From positions 1 through 64,000 of the forward strand of contig NZ_JANQLX010000008.1 of assembly GCF_028280385.1 (NCBI RefSeq): DNA of 64,000 nucleotides, given 5' to 3'. Numbering within the stretch: position 1 is the stretch's first letter; every line of letters starts with the position of its first letter. Position numbers and translations under genes: made by a program. Below, piece after piece: positions 1 to 8,892 of the stretch. Under the pieces are notes generated by a model, which did no database searches, had not been told where the DNA came from, and saw only the letters and a list, made by a program, of their open reading frames with translations. This stretch comes from Allomuricauda sp. Its GTDB lineage: Bacteria; Bacteroidota; Bacteroidia; Flavobacteriales; Flavobacteriaceae.

Positions 1-1
1 T

Positions 2-1000
2 CCAACTGCGGAAATCTTGACGGCCACCGACAATTGTGATACAAATATCACTGTGATGTTCGATGAGCAGATCACCGATACCGATTCCTGTGGGTCCGAC
101 TATACCATCACAAGGACATGGTCCGTGGAGGACTGTGCCGGGAACACCACCGAACATGTGCAGACCATCACCGTGGAGGACAACACCGCTCCTACTTTCG
201 TGGAAACATTGCCTCTGGATATAACTGTATCCTGCGACAATGTGCCGACGGCAGAAATCTTGACGGCCACCGACAATTGTGACCCTAATATTACTGTGGT
301 GTTCGATGAGCAGATCAAGGATACCGATTCCTGTGGTTCCGATTACACCATCACAAGGACATGGTCCGTAGGGGACTGTGCAGGGAACACCACCGAACAT
401 GTACAGACCATCACCGTGGAGGACAACACCGCCCCCGTTTTCGTGGAGGCCTTGCCAGCGGATCTGACCGTTTCCTGTGACAATGTACCAGCTGCCGATG
501 TATTGACAGCCACCGATAACTGTGACGCAAGCGTGTCCGTGACCTTTGACGAGCAGATCACCGATACCGATTCCTGCGGGTCCGACTACACCATCACAAG
601 GACATGGTCCGTAGGGGACTGTGCCGGGAACACCACCGAACACGTACAGACCATCACCGTGGAGGACAACACCGCTCCTACGTTTGTGGAAACATTGCCT
701 ACGGATATAACTGTATCCTGCGACAACGTGCCGGTTGCGGAAATCTTGACGGCTACGGACAATTGTGACCCAAATATTACTGTGGTGTTCGATGAGCAAA
801 TCACGGATTCTGATTCTTGTGGTTCTGATTATATCATTACCAGAACATGGAGTACGGCTGATTGTGCAGGCAATCCGATAAGCCATACGCAAGTAATCAC
901 GGTTGAAGACACTCAGGCTCCACAATTTGTGGAAAACTTACCTCAAAACATGACTACCATGTGTAACGAGGTTCCTGATGCTGTTGTTCTAACCGCCATT
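2..1000 (+). repeat. 243-bp tandem coding repeats
   Basis: Four nearly identical units with a 243-bp period, seen for example at the recurring phrase GAAATCTTGACGGC near 8, 251 and 737, with a variant near 494. They encode the 81-residue Ig/HYR units of the surface protein. More diverged copies continue to about 1380. The low divergence at synonymous sites suggests recent duplication or gene conversion, so copy number may vary between strains and short-read assemblies may collapse it. Confidence 0.9.
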
Positions 1001-1951
1001 GATAATTGTGATACAACTACTGCGGTGACTTTTAATGAGACAAGCACCAACGATTCCAACTGTGCAACCGGTTATGTCATTACCAGAACATGGTCCACAG
1101 AAGATTGTGCCAGGAATGTCAATACATACACTCAGGTTATCACGATAGAACCTACTGGTCCTATCACTGCAAGTGCTTATGAGGAGGAAATCAACCTTAT
1201 TTGTGGTGATGAGATACCTGAAGTACCGCAATTGACCTTTACTGGTGGATGTGGTAACTATCAAGTTGACTTTTCTGAGGAGACCGTTAGTTTGACCGAC
1301 ACGGAGGACTTTATGATCACAAGAACTTGGAACGTAACCGATTCCTGTGGTAATACCGCTTCATTTGAGCAGGTCATCTTTATCATGCAACCTCAGCCTG
1401 AAGAAATAGAAATCGATATTTGTGTTGAGGATGATGCCATCAACTTGATTGATTATTTACCTGAATCTTTCGATACCAATGGGGTATTTGAGCTAATCAG
1501 CGGCAATGTCATCTTGGACGGAAGCATCTTTGATCCTGCCAATTTGGAAGTTGGTGAATACCTGATCAGCTACAGCTCCACAGAAGGAACTTGTAAGTAT
1601 TATGTAGACTTTACCATTGTCGTAAACAGCGACTGTGTACCTTGTGGCAGGGATGAAATTATTGTGTCCAAAACGGTTACTGCCAATGGGGATAACATCA
1701 ATGATATGTTTACCATCACAGGAGTAGAATACTGTAACTTTACTTTTGAACTTATGATCTTCAACCGTTGGGGAGATAAGGTGTACGAAACCAAGAATTA
1801 CCAAAACGATTGGGGTGGTTATGCGCCGGACAACGCTTTTGGAAATTCCGGGATGCTACCTTCCGGTACGTACTATTATATCATCAACGTAGTAAACACA
1901 AATATGAAGCCACTGAACGGATACATCTATCTGGGCACTGGTGCAAACTAG
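2..1951 (+). CDS. T9SS type B surface repeat protein (5' end outside window)
   Basis: The open frame enters from the left edge, so the N-terminus and signal peptide are missing; 649 residues are visible. Most of it is a series of about 81-residue HYR/Ig-like units, each with paired cysteines (TDNCD, CGSDYTITRTW, DCAGN, VSCDN). The last ~100 residues form a gliding-motility-associated (type B) C-terminal domain: TVTANGDNIND, then FNRWGDKVYE, then LPSGTYYYII and a final LNGYIYLG. Known of the family: such domains target proteins through the type IX secretion system to the cell surface. It is followed by PorP/SprF and OmpA-like genes, the usual partners of such substrates. Inferred role: adhesin or surface-layer filament. 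The ligand cannot be told from sequence. Confidence 0.9.
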   Translation, partial: PTAEILTATDNCDTNITVMFDEQITDTDSCGSDYTITRTWSVEDCAGNTTEHVQTITVEDNTAPTFVETLPLDITVSCDNVPTAEILTATDNCDPNITVVFDEQIKDTDSCGSDYTITRTWSVGDCAGNTTEHVQTITVEDNTAPVFVEALPADLTVSCDNVPAADVLTATDNCDASVSVTFDEQITDTDSCGSDYTITRTWSVGDCAGNTTEHVQTITVEDNTAPTFVETLPTDITVSCDNVPVAEILTATDNCDPNITVVFDEQITDSDSCGSDYIITRTWSTADCAGNPISHTQVITVEDTQAPQFVENLPQNMTTMCNEVPDAVVLTAIDNCDTTTAVTFNETSTNDSNCATGYVITRTWSTEDCARNVNTYTQVITIEPTGPITASAYEEEINLICGDEIPEVPQLTFTGGCGNYQVDFSEETVSLTDTEDFMITRTWNVTDSCGNTASFEQVIFIMQPQPEEIEIDICVEDDAINLIDYLPESFDTNGVFELISGNVILDGSIFDPANLEVGEYLISYSSTEGTCKYYVDFTIVVNSDCVPCGRDEIIVSKTVTANGDNINDMFTITGVEYCNFTFELMIFNRWGDKVYETKNYQNDWGGYAPDNAFGNSGMLPSGTYYYIINVVNTNMKPLNGYIYLGTGAN

Positions 1952-1971
1952 GGAAACCATAACTACACAGA

Positions 1972-2001
1972 AAGGTCAGCCAGTCAGGCTGGCCTTTTTT
2001 T
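1972..2001 (+). terminator. Rho-independent terminator after surface protein
   Basis: GGTCAGCC and GGCTGGCC pair across a short loop (one G-U pair) and are followed by seven Ts. It separates the adhesin transcript from the PorP/OmpA pair. The rest of the 278-base gap (1952-2229) shows no convincing gene or clear promoter box. Confidence 0.85.
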
Positions 2002-2229
2002 ATATCGATAATCGGACTTTTTCATGGACTAAAGCCCTTATCACAAACTGTTCTTGCCAAGCGTTCATCCACGGAAAAATACACTTTATCGAAGTGATGG
2101 TTTCAGGCCGATTTTTCAAGCATCTTCAACGGCTATATTACTCAATACCATGCATTTCATATTGTTTTGATGTAGAATTCAACCCAAATTCCAGCCTGGG
2201 TAACCGGGCAAAACCTTAACCGAAACAAT

Positions 2230-3138
2230 ATGAAAACGCTTCGTAAGATTACCTTGTCATTCATGGCAATTGTTGGTTCTAGTGCTATGGCCCAACAGCT
2301 TCCACAGTTTACACAATATATGTTCAACACCATTTCGGTAAATCCAGCTTATGCCGGTAGCCGTGAAGGTATGAACATGACTGCCCTACACAGAAACCAA
2401 TGGGCAGGATTGGACGGAAACCCGACCACAAGTACCTTTTCCTTTCACACTCCCATGACCAACGAGCGTGTAGGACTGGGAATTTCCTATATCACGGACC
2501 AATTGGGCTTTGAAAGCACCAATTATGTATATGGTGATTTTAGTTACACTATTCCGGTATCGGCAGAAGCAAAACTTTCTTTTGGCTTGAAAGCTGGATT
2601 CACCAACTACCGTTTGGAAAACCCTGATTACAACGACCCTTTTTTCAATGCCAATTTCAACAGTTGGAAGCCCAATTTTGGTGCAGGGGTATATTTGAGC
2701 ACCAACAGATGGTATGCTGGAATTTCGTCTCCTAGAATCCTGAACACGGATTTGAACGAAGGAGAATTTGAAGCTTTGGAACGCAATAGTTATTATGCCA
2801 TTGGAGGTTTGGTCATAGACATCTCTGTTGACGTAAAGTTGCGTCCTGCATTTATCACCAAATTTACCAATGGGGCACCATCCACCTATGACATTACCAA
2901 TAGCTTTCTGCTTTACGAAAAAGTATGGCTGGGAGCCTCATACCGATTTAATGATGCCTCCAATTTTGGAGCGTTTTTGGACTATCAGATTTCCAACAAC
3001 TTTAGAATTGGCTATGCCTATGACCTACCAACTTCAACCATAAGACCCTACACAGGTGGGACCCATGAAGTTATCCTGATCTTTGAACCAAGACTTTCAA
3101 AGAAAACCAATCTTTATAAGTCACCAAGATATTTTTAA
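2230..3138 (+). CDS. PorP/SprF family type IX secretion membrane protein
   Basis: 302 residues. Signal peptide at 1-21 ending in AMAQ, then the family hallmark QFTQYMFNTISVNPAYAGSR, RNQWAGLDG and an outer-membrane beta-barrel pattern ending in KSPRYF. PorP/SprF proteins are 14-strand-like barrels that associate with T9SS substrates; SprF is needed for surface delivery of the adhesin SprB in Flavobacterium. Position directly after a type B substrate and before an OmpA-like gene matches the sprB/sprF arrangement, so this is probably the dedicated partner of the upstream adhesin. A paralogue lies at 23069-23989 with the same N-terminal motif. Confidence 0.93.
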   Translation: MKTLRKITLSFMAIVGSSAMAQQLPQFTQYMFNTISVNPAYAGSREGMNMTALHRNQWAGLDGNPTTSTFSFHTPMTNERVGLGISYITDQLGFESTNYVYGDFSYTIPVSAEAKLSFGLKAGFTNYRLENPDYNDPFFNANFNSWKPNFGAGVYLSTNRWYAGISSPRILNTDLNEGEFEALERNSYYAIGGLVIDISVDVKLRPAFITKFTNGAPSTYDITNSFLLYEKVWLGASYRFNDASNFGAFLDYQISNNFRIGYAYDLPTSTIRPYTGGTHEVILIFEPRLSKKTNLYKSPRYF

Positions 3139-3148
3139 ATCAATTCCA

Positions 3149-5119
3149 ATGAAGCGCCACAACCTCATATCTATTTTATTCATTGCCTTTTTTGGAGTGG
3201 TTTCAATGACCGCACAATCCACTGTCCAGAAGAGAGCGGACCAGCTATTTTATAAATTTGCCTACGCCAAGGCGATTCCCGAGTACGAAAAAATGGTAAC
3301 TGGGAAAAATGCCGTTCATGCCTATCAGCGTCTTGCCGAGTGTTATTTGATGCTCCGGGATTTTGAAAAGGCCCTTCCTTATTTCAAACGCTTTATCAAC
3401 GAACCGGAAACGCCGACCAATTACTATTTTAAATATGCCATGGCGCTAAAAAGTTCCGGTCAGGAAAAAGAATCGGCCAAATGGCTCAAGCGCTATAAAA
3501 AATTCCATAAAAACGATGCACGTGTCAAGCAGTTTTTAAAGGATGGCAATCTTGCTTCCGTGGTTTTCAACAGCAGGGAGCGCTATGAGGTGGAACCTGT
3601 CCATTTCAACACGAGGTACAGCGAATTTGGTGCTTTTGTCCACGATGGGCAACTATATTTCAGTTCTAGTAGAAAAGAAGTCGCTTCAGAAGATATTTAC
3701 GGATGGAACAACGAGTCTTGGCTGGATATTTTCCATGTGACCGAAGGTAGTACCATGGATGTTCCCAGGAAATTTAAAGGTGAGATCAACTCCAAGTTCC
3801 ATGAAAGTTCCCTGGTTTTTTCCACAGACTATAAAAATGATACCATTGTCTACTTCACCAGAAATAGCTACTTCCAAAACAAAGAGAGCTTTTTCACCAA
3901 GAAAAAGGAAGACAAGAACATAGAAAAACTGAACAATCTAAAAATCTACAAAGGAGAGAAAGTGGATGGTGTATGGAAGGTGACCCGTAACCTTAAGACC
4001 AATGCTGACCACTACTCCAATGGCCATCCAACGGTGAATTCGAGCAGAACGCTCCTGTATTTTGCTTCGGATAGACCAGGCGGATACGGAGGCACGGATA
4101 TTTATTATTGCAAAATTCACCCGAGAGGGGGAGTTGGACTTCCCGTAAACGCAGGTCCTATTATAAATACCCCCGGGAATGAAATGTTTCCCTACATCAA
4201 CAATGAAGGGCAGTTGTTCTTTTCTTCAGACGGACATGTAGGCTTTGGCCAATTGGATGTCTTTGCCACCATAATGGATGAAGAAGGAGTTATCAAAGAC
4301 GTCATCAATTTAGGGAAACCGTTAAATAGTGAAAAAGACGATTTTGGATACTATGCCCTGGATAATGGTGTTGACGGATATGTCAGCTCTAACCGAAATG
4401 GCGGCATGGGAAGCGACGACATCTATCGTTTCAAATTTATTCCCTCCCTGATGCTTGAGGGAACCGTGACTGATGCCGTAAACCTTCAACCTTTGGACAG
4501 TGTAACCATTTCCCTTTATGACCAGAAAACGGGCGAGTTGGTACAGCAAACCGTGACCAACGACCAAGGCCGCTACGAAATGTTTGTGAACCGTGGACAA
4601 AACTACCTCATAGAGGCAGTTCGTAAAACACATCCGCACAAACATGTGTACTTTAGCACACAAACCGTTCAACGGGTCACCAAAACCATGGTTCAAAATA
4701 TTGAACTGGAACCCGTAATGGACGTCAAAGTGTTGGCCGGACTCAACAAAATCTATTTCGACTTCAACAAAAGTGATATCAGGCCAGATGCAGCAAGGGA
4801 ATTGGACAAAGTAGTGAAGCTTATGTCGGAAACCTATCCAGAAATGGTCATCCGGTTGGAATCGCATACAGATCCCGTGGGAAGCCATTCGTACAATGAC
4901 AAGCTCTCTGAGCGAAGGGCAAAATCGACCTACGAATATTTAATTGCCCATGGAATCCCAAGACATCGAATCATTTCCTATAAAGGGTACGGTAAACGAA
5001 AACTTATTAACGATTGCAACGGTTTGGAAGACTGTGACCAAGAGCAATTGGAACTGAACCGAAGAACCGAGTTTCCTGTGGTTCAGCTGAACAATACGTA
5101 TTTGGCGAAATCAAAATAA
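3149..5119 (+). CDS. OmpA family protein with TPR and PD40 regions
   Basis: 656 residues from ATG 3149. An in-frame start at 3083 lies inside the preceding gene and lacks a signal peptide; from 3149 the protein begins with a clean signal sequence ending in MTAQ. Order: TPR-like helices (~25-150), WD40-like PD40 beta-propeller repeats (~190-430; LYFSSSR, LYFASDRPGGYGGTDIYY, NGGMGSDDIYRF), a carboxypeptidase-regulatory-like domain (~436-520), then an OmpA peptidoglycan-binding domain (~535-650; IYFDFNKSDIRPDA, ESHTDPVGSHSYN, LSERRAKS). It lies 10 bases after PorP/SprF, surely co-transcribed. It resembles the PorE-type proteins that tether T9SS components to peptidoglycan, but this is a paralogue-type assignment, not a proven PorE. 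Confidence 0.92.
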   Translation: MKRHNLISILFIAFFGVVSMTAQSTVQKRADQLFYKFAYAKAIPEYEKMVTGKNAVHAYQRLAECYLMLRDFEKALPYFKRFINEPETPTNYYFKYAMALKSSGQEKESAKWLKRYKKFHKNDARVKQFLKDGNLASVVFNSRERYEVEPVHFNTRYSEFGAFVHDGQLYFSSSRKEVASEDIYGWNNESWLDIFHVTEGSTMDVPRKFKGEINSKFHESSLVFSTDYKNDTIVYFTRNSYFQNKESFFTKKKEDKNIEKLNNLKIYKGEKVDGVWKVTRNLKTNADHYSNGHPTVNSSRTLLYFASDRPGGYGGTDIYYCKIHPRGGVGLPVNAGPIINTPGNEMFPYINNEGQLFFSSDGHVGFGQLDVFATIMDEEGVIKDVINLGKPLNSEKDDFGYYALDNGVDGYVSSNRNGGMGSDDIYRFKFIPSLMLEGTVTDAVNLQPLDSVTISLYDQKTGELVQQTVTNDQGRYEMFVNRGQNYLIEAVRKTHPHKHVYFSTQTVQRVTKTMVQNIELEPVMDVKVLAGLNKIYFDFNKSDIRPDAARELDKVVKLMSETYPEMVIRLESHTDPVGSHSYNDKLSERRAKSTYEYLIAHGIPRHRIISYKGYGKRKLINDCNGLEDCDQEQLELNRRTEFPVVQLNNTYLAKSK

Positions 5120-5138
5120 AAATAGAGGGGATTCTATT

Positions 5139-5177
5139 AAAAGCCGCCCATGAAGCAATTCTGGGCGGCTTTTTTGT
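5139..5177. terminator. Bidirectional terminator between convergent genes
   Basis: AAGCCGCCCA and CTGGGCGGCTT form a strong stem flanked by As on the left and a run of Ts on the right, so it can end both the OmpA transcript and the MscS transcript. Confidence 0.9.
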
Positions 5178-5178
5178 T

Positions 5179-6012
5179 TTAGGACTTCACCTCTACCTGG
5201 GTCTCCACCACATCTTTGATCGGAATCACAAATTTTCCGTTTTTGGTCACCAAGGTCAAGCTGTTGTTCTCTATGGCCTCAATGGTTCCTGAGCGCTCCC
5301 CAATAACGACCTTGTCACCTACGGCATAGGTTCTTCTTGTATAAAAGGATCGTAACAGGTCGGTGATCACATCCCTTGACCCCAATCCCAGACCAATGGC
5401 AAAGGCCAATAAAAAAGCCCCCAAGAACATGGTTACATTGTTGGTAATGATCGTGGTATCTATACCTGCTTGGTTTAGAGCGGTTATGGAAATAAAGATT
5501 ACGATAATATAGAACAGCAGGTTGCTCACTAGGTTGGAGCCACCAAATTCAAGGGAGTCAAAGACTTTCTTGACGGTCTTCTTGATAAAATTTCCAATGT
5601 ACAGGCCTATCATCATAAGGGCTAAGGCACTGAACAATCTAGGCAAGTAGCGTAACAGGTTCCCTATTTCGGTGGAAATGATCTCCCAACTCAATATATC
5701 GGCGGCAACGATCAAGAATACCAACAGCAATAACCACTTTACAAAACCAAGGATTACCTTGATGATGTCAATCTTAAAGTCCGCTTTGCCAAAAAGTTCC
5801 ATTTCATTGATCTTTTCACTGAGCATATCCACTTTCGCAAGTCGCAGAACCTTGCCCAACACAAAGAGTATGATCTTGGTCACGAGCCATCCTATCAATA
5901 AAATAACCAATGCCCCAATTATTTTGGGCAAGGCCAATGCCACATCCCTACCCATGGCGGTCAGGGAGTCAAAGGTGAGGTTTTTCCATTCGTTTATTGT
6001 TTCCATATCCAA
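5179..6012 (-). CDS. Mechanosensitive ion channel, MscS family
   Basis: 277 residues. Several hydrophobic segments between ~25 and ~205 (including a conserved amphipathic region EFGGSNLVSNLLFYIIV), then a pore-lining glycine/alanine-rich helix (FLGAFLLAFAIGLGLGSRD) and the MscS beta domain (GDKVVIGERSGTIEAI, VTKNGKFVIPIKDV). The large C-terminal alpha/beta cage of E. coli MscS is absent, so it is a short channel of the type common in Bacteroidota. Expected role: release of solutes on hypo-osmotic shock across the inner membrane. Upstream on the same strand lie a small protein and a sigma factor. Confidence 0.93.
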   Translation of the reverse strand: MDMETINEWKNLTFDSLTAMGRDVALALPKIIGALVILLIGWLVTKIILFVLGKVLRLAKVDMLSEKINEMELFGKADFKIDIIKVILGFVKWLLLLVFLIVAADILSWEIISTEIGNLLRYLPRLFSALALMMIGLYIGNFIKKTVKKVFDSLEFGGSNLVSNLLFYIIVIFISITALNQAGIDTTIITNNVTMFLGAFLLAFAIGLGLGSRDVITDLLRSFYTRRTYAVGDKVVIGERSGTIEAIENNSLTLVTKNGKFVIPIKDVVETQVEVKS

Positions 6013-6026
6013 AGTTTTATAGTGCG

Positions 6027-6218
6027 TTATGAATTATTTCCCAAGGTTCTAAATAGTTTGCGCAGTGCCGAGCCCACATTGAATGAGAACAGGGAGGCCA
6101 AATCCATGATCAGCTTGGCAGCAGCAATATCGTTCATTACTTTTTTCTTCATTCCGGGTGGAACCTCCCGTAAAGAGGCTTCCAATTCCTTAAATGGATT
6201 TCTAATTTTCTTTGCCAT
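6027..6218 (-). CDS. Small conserved-looking protein downstream of sigma factor
   Basis: 63 residues, basic at the start, with an amphipathic or weakly hydrophobic stretch (AAAKLIMDLASLFSFNVGSALRKL). It starts one base after the sigma-factor stop codon, so translation is probably coupled. No family was recognised. The position is that of an anti-sigma factor, but the protein is too short for a known zinc-binding anti-sigma domain and has no clear membrane segment. It ends 15 bases before the MscS gene start, suggesting one sigma-small protein-channel operon. Confidence 0.75.
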   Translation of the reverse strand: MAKKIRNPFKELEASLREVPPGMKKKVMNDIAAAKLIMDLASLFSFNVGSALRKLFRTLGNNS

Positions 6219-6219
6219 A

Positions 6220-6846
6220 CTAAAGGGTCTTATAGATTTCCATGAGTTTTTCTTTAGCTCTTTTCAATCGCATTTTAACAGCGCTTTCTCCAATGTCCAT
6301 CAGGGACACAAGATCTTTGATCGAAACTCCATCCTGATACTTTAGCAACAAAATGGATTTATCTTCCGGCGGTATGAGCTCCAAGGCCTTTTTGAGTTTT
6401 TTGGTTTTCATCTCAAAAAGGCTTTCATCGGGCACCTCCGCCCTTAATTTGTATTCGGAGTCCTCCACGGGAATGGACTGGTCGCTCATCTTGCGTTGTT
6501 TGTTCCTATTTACATAGTTCACGCAAAAATTATAGGTAAAGGAATACAACCAAGTGGAAAACTTGGATTTTCCCTTGAACATCTTGAGTTTGATGAACAA
6601 CTGCAAAAAAACATCCTGTGTCAGGTCCTCTGCCTCATCCTCTGAACGTGCAAAACCGTAGCATTTGTTATATACCATTTTGGCATACCGATCATACAGC
6701 TTGCCAAATAGCATTGGGTTGTTATTGGCCACGATTTTCCGCACCAGTTCCTCATCCGATAGATGGGCATATGGGTCATCTGCTTCCAATGAATTCTTAT
6801 CTATGTTTTGTATAAGAATTAGAAACAGCCTTTTGAGAAAAGTCAC
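6220..6846 (-). CDS. RNA polymerase sigma factor, ECF type
   Basis: 208 residues. Sigma-70 region 2 at ~45-115 (FGKLYDRYAKMVYNKCYGF, DLTQDVFLQLF, KSKFSTWLYSFTYNFCVNY) and region 4 at ~150-205 (ELIPPEDKSILLLKYQDG, AVKMRLKRAKEKL). A ~25-residue acidic N-terminal extension (LEADDPYAHLSDEELV) is common in Bacteroidota ECF factors. It heads the likely operon with the 63-residue protein and the MscS channel, which hints at control of an envelope or osmotic response. That role is inferred only from position. Confidence 0.92.
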   Translation of the reverse strand: MTFLKRLFLILIQNIDKNSLEADDPYAHLSDEELVRKIVANNNPMLFGKLYDRYAKMVYNKCYGFARSEDEAEDLTQDVFLQLFIKLKMFKGKSKFSTWLYSFTYNFCVNYVNRNKQRKMSDQSIPVEDSEYKLRAEVPDESLFEMKTKKLKKALELIPPEDKSILLLKYQDGVSIKDLVSLMDIGESAVKMRLKRAKEKLMEIYKTL

Positions 6847-6948
6847 TGGATGGGGTTTGTTTATTATTTTAGCCTGAAAAGATTTCCCAAATGGGATTCA
6901 TCAACAAGATAACTGAATTTGAACTTATATTTAGCTGAAATTTTCAAG

Positions 6949-7623
6949 ATGAAAAAATTCCTTCCTGTTCTACTGGGCCTTGCCCTGCTGATTGGCTGCA
7001 AAAATGAACCAAAGCCACAAATCCAAGCGGAAAAAGAAAAGTCCATTCCAGAAAAAATTGCAGCGGCGCACGGGTATGAACATTGGTCCGATGTAAAGGA
7101 AATTACCTTTACGTTTAAGGTGGGAAGGGACAGTACCAAAGTGGGCCGTACTTGGATATGGGAGCCCAAATCCAATAAAATTACGTCCATTACGCAATCG
7201 GATACCTTGCAATACAACAGAAATTCCATGGACAGTATTGCGTTAAAACGCAATGGGGCCTTCATCAATGACCGGTTTTGGATCTTGGCCCCTTTTAATC
7301 TTATTTGGGACTCCGAGAATTATGACTACAAACATTCGGAAAATCAAAAAGCGCCTATTAGCGGGGAAAGCATGCACAAATTAACTGTCGTTTATGGCAA
7401 CGAGGGTGGATATACCCCAGGGGACGCCTATGATTTGTATTTCAAAGACGATTTTGTCCTTAGGGAATGGGTGTTCCGAAAATCGAACCAAACAGAGCCT
7501 TCCATGACCACCACATGGGAAGATTATATTTCCCTGGAAGGGTTAAAACTAGTGCAGGACCACACTAAGGCAGAGCCAGGTTTTAGTCTCAACCTAACCA
7601 ATTTAAAGGTGCTGGTGGAGTAA
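6949..7623 (+). CDS. Putative lipoprotein, unknown function
   Basis: 224 residues from ATG 6949; an earlier in-frame start at 6919 would put extra residues before the signal sequence. Lipoprotein signal with lipobox LIGC (cysteine at ~17). The mature part begins with a charged linker, then IAAAHGYEHWSDVKEITFTF and several beta-strand motifs (RTWIWEPKSNKITSI, YDLYFKDDFVLREWVFR) that resemble the LolA/outer-membrane-lipoprotein-sorting-like fold seen in many Bacteroidota lipoproteins. That fold is only suspected. It converges with the MFS gene, with 6 bases between stop codons. Confidence 0.85.
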   Translation: MKKFLPVLLGLALLIGCKNEPKPQIQAEKEKSIPEKIAAAHGYEHWSDVKEITFTFKVGRDSTKVGRTWIWEPKSNKITSITQSDTLQYNRNSMDSIALKRNGAFINDRFWILAPFNLIWDSENYDYKHSENQKAPISGESMHKLTVVYGNEGGYTPGDAYDLYFKDDFVLREWVFRKSNQTEPSMTTTWEDYISLEGLKLVQDHTKAEPGFSLNLTNLKVLVE

Positions 7624-7629
7624 TCGCAC

Positions 7630-8781
7630 TTAGGCCGACCTTTTTCTTTGCAAAAGGAAGGTGGTGGCCAATACCAGCACAATACAACCCAAAAGGGCAA
7701 AAAAACTATGTTTTAGGGAAGAGCTTTCGGCAATGAATCCCAAAATAACGGGACCCAACAAAAACCCTGAATACCCAGTTCCGGCAATAAAGGAAATACC
7801 TTGGGCCGAATCAACACCCTTAACATTGCCACCTATGCGAAACAGTTCTGGAACAATTACTGAAAAACCCAACCCGTTTAGGGCAAAACCAATTATGGCC
7901 AAAAGAGTTCCTTCGGAAAGGACCAGGGCATAGCCCAAAATGGCGATCAAGGCACCCAGGGCCACTATTTTCACCGAACCAATGCGGGCACTAATTCCAT
8001 CACCCAAAAATCGACCAAGGGTCATGGACACGGAAAACGCCAAAAATCCGGACCCGATCAAGGCTTCTGGTGCCAAGGTTATCTCTTTGAGATACAGACC
8101 GCTCCAGTCCACAATGGCTCCTTCACTGGCAAAAGCCACAAAACCAATGATCCCTAATAAAAATAACGGCTTAAACAATTTAAGACTAAAGGACTCCTTT
8201 TGCTCGGGCGCAGCAGTAATGTGAACATATCTTTTGAAAAACAACAGATTGATCAAAAAAGTGATCACCACCGTTATACCCATATGTAAGGCCGGGTTTC
8301 CAATTATTGGAATCAAGAAACTACTTAAGCCGACCAAGACCCCTCCTAGGCTGAAAAATCCATGGGCGGCCGACATAAAATTTTGGCCATCCTCCTTTTC
8401 AATTTCCGTAACAAGCGTATTCATGGCAATATCCGTGAGTCCATTGGTAGCTCCAAACAAAAACAGGGAGACCATAAGTAAATAATAATTGGGAGCTATA
8501 AGCGGAAAAAGGGCAGAAATACTTGCCACAATCACTCCCACCCAAGTGGCTTTCCCCACCCCAATGGAATTGATGATTTTTGAGGCCAACGGGAATATGG
8601 TAAATACCCCAAGCGATAAACAAAACAAGGCAATTCCAAGGTCGGCCTTATCAATATCCAATCGTTCTTTTACTGTTGGAATATAAATGGCCCAAGTACC
8701 GAACCAGATATTGAGACTGGTAAAAACCCAGGCCGGTCCAAAGTATCTTGGATTGGAAAGAATGAGTTGCAGTGATTTCAT
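7630..8781 (-). CDS. MFS transporter
   Basis: 383 residues from ATG 8781 (MKSLQLILSN); a longer reading frame to 8832 adds a poorly supported N-terminus. About 12 hydrophobic segments; motifs such as FLFGATNGLTDIAMNTLV and AAHGFFSLGG resemble the sugar/YbjJ-type branch of the major facilitator superfamily. Substrate unknown. It is divergent from an AraC-family regulator with an inverted repeat between them, so the regulator probably controls it. Confidence 0.9.
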   Translation of the reverse strand: MKSLQLILSNPRYFGPAWVFTSLNIWFGTWAIYIPTVKERLDIDKADLGIALFCLSLGVFTIFPLASKIINSIGVGKATWVGVIVASISALFPLIAPNYYLLMVSLFLFGATNGLTDIAMNTLVTEIEKEDGQNFMSAAHGFFSLGGVLVGLSSFLIPIIGNPALHMGITVVITFLINLLFFKRYVHITAAPEQKESFSLKLFKPLFLLGIIGFVAFASEGAIVDWSGLYLKEITLAPEALIGSGFLAFSVSMTLGRFLGDGISARIGSVKIVALGALIAILGYALVLSEGTLLAIIGFALNGLGFSVIVPELFRIGGNVKGVDSAQGISFIAGTGYSGFLLGPVILGFIAESSSLKHSFFALLGCIVLVLATTFLLQRKRSA

Positions 8782-8828
8782 ACCGCAAATTAAATTCAGG
8801 ATGGCGAAAAACCATAGCTGAAAACATT

Positions 8829-8859
8829 CCAATACTTGTCGGATTTATTCCTGTATTGG
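8829..8859. promoter_or_regulatory. Inverted repeat between MFS and AraC genes
   Basis: CCAATAC (8829-8835) and GTATTGG (8853-8859) form a perfect 7-bp dyad with a 17-bp spacer in the 111-base divergent intergenic region. The centre-to-centre distance of 24 bp suits two successive major grooves. Candidate operator for the adjacent AraC-type regulator or another dimeric regulator. Confidence 0.45.
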
Positions 8860-8892
8860 GTTCAAATATCATTTTATTGGTAATTTTATCTT

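Noticed and set aside
1941..2219. 92-residue plus-strand frame after the first adhesin
   Set aside because: It begins in the adhesin's last codons and runs straight through the terminator at 1972-2001; no plausible protein features.
4322..4888. 188-residue minus-strand frame within the OmpA-like gene
   Set aside because: Antisense shadow of a well-supported gene; its sequence is rich in His, Phe and Cys and lacks any domain pattern.
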